From: CAZGCA01 sp964524145
GTDB lineage: Bacteria > Hydrogenedentota > CAZGCA01
Reading direction: 5' to 3'
Assembly: GCA_964524145.1 (NCBI GenBank)
Contig: CAZGCA010000124.1
Coordinates: forward strand, 1 to 10,233
DNA: 10,233 bases
Shown here: piece by piece, positions 6,099 to 10,233 of the stretch
Layout: every line of letters begins with the position of its first letter
How positions within the stretch are numbered: the stretch's first letter is position 1
The notes under the pieces: generated by a model
Told to the model about the DNA's origin: nothing
What the model saw: only the letters and a program-made list of their open reading frames with translations
Databases searched by the model: none
Program-made: the position numbers and the translations under genes

Positions 6099-7043
6099 TT
6101 ATTGCTTGTTGCGGTAATCAGGATCCCAACCCAGAATGTTGGCGGACAGCGAGGTCATCGGGAACTTCGTCGGATACGGGATCCACTCGACGTGCCCGTC
6201 CATGTACAAGCAGTTTCCGCCGGCCGGAATGTGGTTCGTGAGTTTCGCGCTTCCTGGCCGGTTGCCGATCAGGTCCCACATGACCGCTATCTCGCTCGCT
6301 GCCTGCGCCGATCCGGCTGGATTGTTGATATCGGTGATGAAGAACCGCTCGATACCCAGTCGCAACCGGTAGAAACCGGGGTGGGTACCGAGTATAAAGA
6401 CCCGATCAGCCGGGATGTCGTTGTCGAGGAAGTTTCCCCACATGCAGCTTGCGCCCGCCATCTCAAGGGCCATAAGGTTGTACTCTACGGATGCCTGCTG
6501 TTTCGAGATAGCGTGCCCAAAATAGACGTAATCCACGCCGCCCATGTCCGCCTGGCACGGGATGGCAAGATCTCCTGCGTTTACCCCCGGGTCACAGAAC
6601 GGGTTCGGCGCATAGCCGCTGCCGGTATACACCAGCTCTGCACCACTGTAACAGCCCGTGGCGTCAGTGTGCCTCCCCAGGTTCACGCCCCACGGGCTCG
6701 ACGGACACATGAGCACCTTCATGTCAGTGAGATACTCGGGGTACACAGCAAACATGTCAATGATGTGGTAGGGACCATTGCCTGATGGAGAGACACCAGG
6801 AAAGCAGCTCCCGGCTGGACCCGCGCAGTCGGCGTGGATGACCATCGGGAACCGATCGTGCCACTCGTTTGCGTACATCGTGAGAATAGTACCCATCTGC
6901 TTCAGGTTGTTCTGGCAGGTCGACCGCCGGGCGGCCTCGCGTGCGCGCGCCAGCGCCGGCAGCAGGATCGCGGCCAGGATCCCGATGATGGCGATCACCA
7001 CCAGAAGCTCGATAAGCGTGAAACCGTGTCTCTTTCTATCCAT
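6099..7043 (-). CDS. type II/IV pseudopilin-like protein, H-X9-DG family, copy 1
   Basis: A 314-residue exported protein with a prepilin leader. Cleavage is expected after Gly7 in HGFTLIE, leaving Phe8 as first mature residue and Glu12 as the conserved E5. Residues 8-31 are the hydrophobic helix, followed by the basic LARAREAARRSTCQNNLKQ segment typical of the planctomycete-type family. The C-terminal part carries N270-H271 followed by D282-G283-H284, a ten-residue version of the H-X9-DG motif, inside NHIPAGGNCLYMDGHVEW. The globular part contains many cysteines, consistent with an exported protein. ATG 7043 has AGGAGG eight bases upstream. It is a tandem paralogue of the gene at 7391-8332 and has its own promoter. 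Function unknown; proteins of this type are thought to form surface or secretion pseudopili, but no assembly genes are in the window. Confidence 0.9.
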   Translation of the reverse strand: MDRKRHGFTLIELLVVIAIIGILAAILLPALARAREAARRSTCQNNLKQMGTILTMYANEWHDRFPMVIHADCAGPAGSCFPGVSPSGNGPYHIIDMFAVYPEYLTDMKVLMCPSSPWGVNLGRHTDATGCYSGAELVYTGSGYAPNPFCDPGVNAGDLAIPCQADMGGVDYVYFGHAISKQQASVEYNLMALEMAGASCMWGNFLDNDIPADRVFILGTHPGFYRLRLGIERFFITDINNPAGSAQAASEIAVMWDLIGNRPGSAKLTNHIPAGGNCLYMDGHVEWIPYPTKFPMTSLSANILGWDPDYRNKQ

Positions 7044-7132
7044 TGTACTGTCCTCCTTGAACTACCGGACACTCGTACCCAGTTAGAGACTCATACCTTA
7101 TGTCATCTCCTGATTCACCACCACCTCCTCAT

Positions 7133-7153
7133 CCGCGTTCATCTCTCGGGCAG
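7133..7153 (-). promoter_or_regulatory. leader motif shared by both pilin genes (copy 1)
   Basis: A 21-base block in the untranslated leader, beginning CCGCG and ending GCAG on the plus strand, matches 8420-8440 at 19 positions. The leader flanking it is largely diverged, apart from a second short block CGCCGTtCCGTATCC (7164-7177 and 8451-8464, one base indel). Purpose unknown; candidates are an RNA structure or protein site controlling pilin expression. Confidence 0.4.
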
Positions 7154-7213
7154 CGTGACAGCGCGCCGTTCCGTATCCACCCACAACCGCTCTGCAACGT
7201 GAGTTGTACATTG

Positions 7214-7241
7214 ATTATACAGGAAGCGACACACAAGTCAA
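7214..7241 (-). promoter_or_regulatory. predicted sigma70-type promoter of pilin gene 1
   Basis: On the minus strand TTGACT (7241-7236) and a perfect TATAAT (7219-7214) are 16 bases apart. Transcription would begin near 7207, giving a leader of about 164 nt. The spacer ends in TCCTG, as in the promoter of pilin gene 2, so the two promoters are homologous. Confidence 0.78.
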
Positions 7242-7256
7242 GGGAGGAATGAAGCA

Positions 7257-7341
7257 GGGGTAGAATCTGGACCGCACTGTATCTGGGGAGAAACGGTTCG
7301 AGGCGCCGGACACGCCATTAAACGGTGTGTCCGGCGCCTCG
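7257..7341 (-). terminator. hairpin and conserved tail downstream of pilin gene 2
   Basis: An 18-bp stem (7299-7316 / 7324-7341) with loop ATTAAAC lies 49 bases after the stop of pilin gene 2. All pairs are Watson-Crick except 7314/7326, which is G.T on the plus strand and would be A.C in the minus-strand transcript; copy 1 has the same odd pair (6042/6054). No T-tract follows. It ends only 15 bases from the promoter of pilin gene 1, so the two cassettes are packed head to tail. Confidence 0.65.
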
Positions 7342-7390
7342 GAGACTACTCTCGCCGGGCTGCCTTCGGTCAACCCGATTCCTGTCTCAC

Positions 7391-8332
7391 TCAGTACGTG
7401 TAGTGGTCGTCTCGGTAACTAGGGTCCCAACCCAGGATGACGGCGGCCAGCGAAGTCATCGGGAACTTCGTCGGATACGGGATCCACTCGACGTGCCCGT
7501 CCATGTACATGCAGTTTCCGCCGGCTGGAATGTGGTTTGTGAGCTTCGCGCTTCCTGGCCGGTTGCCGATGAGGTCCCACATGACCGGTATCTCGCTCGC
7601 TGCCTGCGCCGAACCGGCTGGATTGTTGATATCGGTGATGAAAAACCGCTCGATACCCAGTCGCAACCGGTAGAAACCTTCGTGGTCAGGGATTATAAAG
7701 ATCTGACCGGCCGGGATGTCGTTGTCGACGTAGTTTCCCCAAGTGCAGGTTGCGGACCCCCACTCAATGGCCCTAAGGTTGTTCTCTACGGTTGCCTGCT
7801 GTGTGGTAATGGCGTGGCCAAGATAGAGGTAATCCACGTTGCCCATGTCCGCCTGACACGGTATTGCGATATCGCCGCGTTCGACACCCGGACTGCAGAA
7901 CGGGTTCGGGACCATGCCATTGCCATTGCCAGCGTACACCTCAGTATAGTAGCAGCTGCTATGATCGCCGAACCGTTTCAGGTTCACGCCCCACGCGCTC
8001 GACGGACAGTGGAGCAGCTTCATGTCGGTGAGATACTCGGGGTAGACCCCGAAGACGTCAATGATGTGGTAAGGGCCGCCACCACCGCCTCCTGTACATG
8101 AAGACTCGCCATGGCAGTCGGCGTGGATGGTCATCGGGAACCGTTCGTTCCACTCGTTCGCGTACATGTTGAGGATTATCCCCCACTGCTTCAGGTTGTT
8201 CTGGCAGGTCGACCGCCGGGCGGCCTCGCGTGCGCGCGCCAGCGCCGGCAGCAGGATCGCCGCCAGGATCCCGATGATGGCGATCACCACCAGCAGCTCG
8301 ATAAGCGTGAAACCTTCTCTTCTTCTATCCAT
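7391..8332 (-). CDS. type II/IV pseudopilin-like protein, H-X9-DG family, copy 2
   Basis: A 313-residue paralogue of the neighbouring pilin. The frame is open to a TTG at 8350, but a strong AAGGAGGAGGA (8347-8337) sits just before ATG 8332 and would otherwise be translated as KEED; the paralogue also starts with MDR(K/R)R, so ATG 8332 is the start. The leader is MDRRREG, cut after Gly7, with Glu12 as the E5 residue. The C-terminal motif is H267 followed by D278-G279. The last residues differ from copy 1 (YRDDHYTY against YRNKQ). The first 48 residues and the block from GFYRLRLG to the C-terminal motif are almost identical to copy 1, while the middle (residues about 70-215) has diverged with indels, including a glycine run near residue 80. 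Exported, function unknown. Confidence 0.9.
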   Translation of the reverse strand: MDRRREGFTLIELLVVIAIIGILAAILLPALARAREAARRSTCQNNLKQWGIILNMYANEWNERFPMTIHADCHGESSCTGGGGGGPYHIIDVFGVYPEYLTDMKLLHCPSSAWGVNLKRFGDHSSCYYTEVYAGNGNGMVPNPFCSPGVERGDIAIPCQADMGNVDYLYLGHAITTQQATVENNLRAIEWGSATCTWGNYVDNDIPAGQIFIIPDHEGFYRLRLGIERFFITDINNPAGSAQAASEIPVMWDLIGNRPGSAKLTNHIPAGGNCMYMDGHVEWIPYPTKFPMTSLAAVILGWDPSYRDDHYTY

Positions 8333-8336
8333 TGTA

Positions 8337-8347
8337 TCCTCCTCCTT
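8337..8347 (-). promoter_or_regulatory. strong Shine-Dalgarno deciding the start of pilin gene 2
   Basis: AAGGAGGAGGA on the minus strand lies about five bases before ATG 8332. It rules out the in-frame TTG at 8350, which lies upstream of it. Confidence 0.85.
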
Positions 8348-8419
8348 CAATTACAGAACATCCATAGCCGGGAACCAAAAAACGATGCCTTGTCCTGTAA
8401 CGTACCACCCCCTTTCCAC

Positions 8420-8440
8420 CCGCGCTCATCTCTCGCGCAG
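8420..8440 (-). promoter_or_regulatory. leader motif shared by both pilin genes (copy 2)
   Basis: Counterpart of 7133-7153, differing at two positions, in the untranslated leader of pilin gene 2. It lies about 90 bases before the start codon in both leaders, while most of the surrounding leader is not alignable by eye. Confidence 0.4.
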
Positions 8441-8510
8441 TTTGACATGACGCCGTCCGTATCCTGTCGACACCTGCCACTCTGCTACCCAAACTCCACA
8501 TCAATTATAG

Positions 8511-8538
8511 AGTATACAGGACACGGCACGAAAGTCAA
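8511..8538 (-). promoter_or_regulatory. predicted sigma70-type promoter of pilin gene 2
   Basis: On the minus strand TTGACT (8538-8533) and TATACT (8516-8511) are 16 bases apart, giving a leader of about 170 nt. A perfect TATAAT (8509-8504) lies seven bases further on but is 23 bases from the -35. The arrangement matches the promoter of pilin gene 1. Confidence 0.72.
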
Positions 8539-8585
8539 GGAAAAACCAGACGAACCAGCGAGCCATTTGCGTTGTGGCTGTTCTC

Positions 8586-8695
8586 TGGAGTGCGGTAGCT
8601 TGCTACCGCTGTTCTATTGGACAGCTTGCTGTCCAATAGGCCGGACTCAAGCAAGCTTGGTCCCGATAAAAGCGCAAGCAAGCTTGCGCACTCCA
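8586..8695. repeat. array of four hairpins inside a 9-bp inverted repeat
   Basis: Outer arms TGGAGTGCG (8586-8594) and CGCACTCCA (8687-8695) enclose four compact palindromes. (1) GCGGTAGC-TT-GCTACCGC, 8592-8609. (2) CTATTGGACAGC-TT-GCTGTCCAATAG, 8614-8639. (3) CAAGC-AA-GCTTG, 8648-8659, extended by GGAC/GTCC (8643-8646 / 8660-8663) across a bulged T. (4) GCGCAAGC-AA-GCTTGCGC, 8672-8689. All four have the same apex, AGC-TT-GCT in the first half and its complement in the second, while arm sequences differ. I recall similar GGAGTGCG...CGCACTCC elements scattered through PVC and related genomes. It lies between the promoter of pilin gene 2 and the end of the GGDEF-like gene. Confidence 0.8.
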
Positions 8696-8841
8696 CATCC
8701 GTTAGCGGTCAATTGGACACGTCAGCCGTCCGCAAGACACAAGAACACGACGCATTGCCTATATCTTCGGGGTAACAAGTCCCCTTACCGCTTTGCATCA
8801 TCCTCCCATGACAACACTTACCGGCAGCGCAAATGGCTAAA
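8696..8841. other. short gap without a gene
   Basis: No frame here is supported by a ribosome binding site or domain. GGGG-TAACAAGT-CCCC near 8770-8785 could form a small hairpin. Nothing else stands out. Confidence 0.5.
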
Positions 8842-8868
8842 CCAGCCGCGTTGCAGCGCACCGGCTGG
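8842..8868 (-). terminator. possible terminator of the GGDEF-like gene
   Basis: CCAGCCG (8842-8848) and CGGCTGG (8862-8868) form a 7-bp GC-rich stem beginning 29 bases after the stop codon. On the minus strand only TTTA follows, so termination would be weak. The loop is 13 bases. Confidence 0.4.
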
Positions 8869-8897
8869 GGCCGAGACAATCCGCCGCCGCTTCGCTG

Positions 8898-10163
8898 TCA
8901 GGTTGGCTGTTGTGTGTCTTTCCGGGGAGGAGGTGCCGGGGTGACCTGACCGACACGAAGCGACGATTCGGCGCTGCGAATAAGGTCTTCCCACTCGATA
9001 CGTTGGCCGGCCGCAGCGCACGACACGCCCGTGCGTATCCGCGTGGCGTCGGCCAAAGAGCACCCGCCAATGTCGCACGAGCCGACTTGGGTCCTGAGCT
9101 TCTCCTCGACCTTGCACGCACCCTTCGCGCCTGTGGCGGGCAGCAGAATGATAAACCCGCTGTCGCCGTACCTGGCCACCGAGTCTATATCCCGGATCTC
9201 GTGCCACAGGAGTTGTGAGCAGTCGCGGCGTACACACTGTTCGACGCTCCCGGCAACGACACCGGTGCTGCCGGGCTTCGGCTCTATGCTCATGATGATG
9301 CACGACAACGGGTGGCTGAACCGGGCGGCACGTTTCGTTTCCAGCCGCAACCGTTTCCGGAACTCTTCATAACTGACAAAGTTGTCGTACCCCTGCCAGG
9401 TGGCCGGCTCGGCGCTTGCAGCGGCCGGTACTCTCGTAGTGGGAGTGGCGGCGCTTGGTGCGGCGGTCGCGTCCTCGATCTCGTTCTCGAGCTCTTCCAA
9501 CGAACGGCGCGCTTCGTGACCGAAACGGTAGTTCTCCGACTTATCAGACAGCTCGACCGACATCACCGGGTGACGCCACGCACCGAACAGACCCGCTATC
9601 CAGTAGCCGACAGCCGTGGTGACAAGTACGAAAAGCAGTCTCGCGCAGAATGTGAGCAGGCCGAGGTTCTCTTCGCCGGAATCGCCCAACCTCGAGGACA
9701 ACACCCTGACAAAGCTAAACACGTTTATTCGCGCACTGGCGGCGTCCACCAGCAGGAAGACGGTTGACAGCACGGCCACAGCGATTGCCGCGACGATGGC
9801 GAACCTGTGCCGGAGAAAAAGCTGCTGCCAGCGGGACGGATGCACTCTTCGCCACGCGATGTGCTGCAGGTCCTCGATAACCACCGACAACGCGTTCCGT
9901 TCGAGCTGCAAATTGGCCGTTTCGTTAAGCTGGTTGTTGCGGTGGAAGTAGAACCCTGTCACGAGCAACGGATAGGGTCTCGGGTGGCCGTCGGCGGCCA
10001 CGAACGTGTGGACTCCGTCGCGCTGAGTTGTGTAGAGATGGTATCCTTCGAGCCCCGCAAAGCCGCCAGTCTCCAGCGGCCGGTAGCCCAGCCGAACAAG
10101 TCGGGCGTGGAGATCGTCCGGCAGGGCAAACCCTCTTAGCGCGCGGAACTCTGTCTTGCTCAT
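8898..10163 (-). CDS. two-helix membrane protein with degenerate GGDEF domain, likely c-di-GMP binding
   Basis: A 421-residue protein. Residues 1-115 form an unrecognised N-terminal domain. Hydrophobic helices lie at about 121-139 and 168-194 with a 28-residue loop between. A Glu-rich helix (221-231) and an Ala/Thr/Pro linker (232-254) lead to a GGDEF-like domain at about 260-406. The signature is RYGDSGFIILLP (331-342), so GG(D/E)EF has become GDSGF, and the FKxxND...GHxxGD region is missing after SIEPK. It should therefore not make c-di-GMP. RDID at 324-327 stands exactly five residues before the signature, matching the inhibitory I-site RxxD, so nucleotide binding may survive. ATG 10163 has GAGGAG fourteen bases upstream, which is long; a TGA in frame 19 bases upstream excludes an earlier start. 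The partner or output is unknown. Confidence 0.8.
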   Translation of the reverse strand: MSKTEFRALRGFALPDDLHARLVRLGYRPLETGGFAGLEGYHLYTTQRDGVHTFVAADGHPRPYPLLVTGFYFHRNNQLNETANLQLERNALSVVIEDLQHIAWRRVHPSRWQQLFLRHRFAIVAAIAVAVLSTVFLLVDAASARINVFSFVRVLSSRLGDSGEENLGLLTFCARLLFVLVTTAVGYWIAGLFGAWRHPVMSVELSDKSENYRFGHEARRSLEELENEIEDATAAPSAATPTTRVPAAASAEPATWQGYDNFVSYEEFRKRLRLETKRAARFSHPLSCIIMSIEPKPGSTGVVAGSVEQCVRRDCSQLLWHEIRDIDSVARYGDSGFIILLPATGAKGACKVEEKLRTQVGSCDIGGCSLADATRIRTGVSCAAAGQRIEWEDLIRSAESSLRVGQVTPAPPPRKDTQQPT

Positions 10164-10200
10164 AGCGTGGTGCGGCGCTCCTCATATCTTCCGTGCCCGC

Positions 10201-10230
10201 ACTATATTGCATCCGTCCGAGGGATGTCAA
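10201..10230 (-). promoter_or_regulatory. predicted sigma70-type promoter of the GGDEF-like gene
   Basis: On the minus strand a perfect TTGACA (10230-10225) is followed after 18 bases by TATAGT (10206-10201). Transcription would start near 10194, about 30 nt before ATG 10163, and the leader contains the only plausible ribosome binding site (GAGGAG). This gives the gene its own start, separate from the pilins. Confidence 0.7.
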
Positions 10231-10233
10231 CCG

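Noticed and set aside
6021..8101. Two similar plus-strand frames (6021-6785 and 7325-8101)
   Set aside because: They resemble each other only because they are antisense shadows of the two paralogous pilins; codon constraint follows the minus-strand genes.
8586..8695. CRISPR array
   Set aside because: The repeated units are palindromes with different arms and only a shared apex; no constant repeat of 24 or more bases, no regular spacers and no cas genes.
1739..8820. Weak resemblance of about 35 bases between 1739-1775 and 8779-8815 (shared TACCGCTT and CTCCC, SPYRF in translation)
   Set aside because: Matches are short and interrupted; not enough to call a repeat by eye.
8111..8944. 277-codon plus-strand frame
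   Set aside because: Runs antisense to the pilin N-terminus, then through promoter, hairpin array and gap; no coding signature.

Overview
The window looks like a piece of a chromosome from an anaerobic, GC-rich bacterium of the PVC / Hydrogenedentota / Lentisphaerota-like part of the tree. This is inferred from gene content and not proven. Three things point that way: two H-X9-DG type pseudopilins with GFTLIE leaders, a family greatly expanded in those phyla; a secreted SASA-family esterase; and intergenic DNA packed with short palindromic repeats. A four-subunit pyruvate:ferredoxin oxidoreductase indicates anaerobic or fermentative carbon metabolism. All genes except the esterase, and a possible gene tail at the left edge, lie on the minus strand.

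Layout. Positions 1-48 may be the last codons of a plus-strand gene. A gap with no convincing gene follows to 624, then a secreted SGNH/SASA esterase (625-1515, +). Positions 1516-2048 are non-coding and hold one 11-bp inverted repeat pair. tRNA-Asn(GUU) with an encoded CCA is at 2049-2124 (-); its promoter overlaps the 3' end of porB. The operon porG-porD-porA-porB (5262 down to 2179, -) follows a good sigma70-type promoter at 5366-5395. Positions 5396-5984 have no gene but carry a mosaic of several repeat types. Two tandem pilin cassettes (5985-7241 and 7257-8538, -) each contain promoter, long leader, Shine-Dalgarno, pilin gene and 3' hairpin. A compact array of four hairpins occupies 8586-8695. 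The last gene (10163-8898, -) has its own promoter and encodes a two-helix membrane protein with a degenerate GGDEF domain that keeps an RxxD I-site.

How the parts work together. The por genes form one enzyme that converts pyruvate, CoA and oxidised ferredoxin to acetyl-CoA, CO2 and reduced ferredoxin. The two pilins are paralogues, presumably exported and processed by a type II/IV pilus-like machinery encoded elsewhere. Their ends are 96-98% identical in DNA while a stretch next to the 3' block is only about 77% identical, which suggests gene conversion or a diversifying core. The GGDEF-like protein may sense c-di-GMP, and a link to the pilins is only a neighbourhood guess. No defence system, phage, CRISPR array or transposase was seen. 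The best leads for something undescribed are the mosaic pilin cassettes, the hairpin array and the I-site-only GGDEF protein; none is demonstrably a new system from sequence alone.
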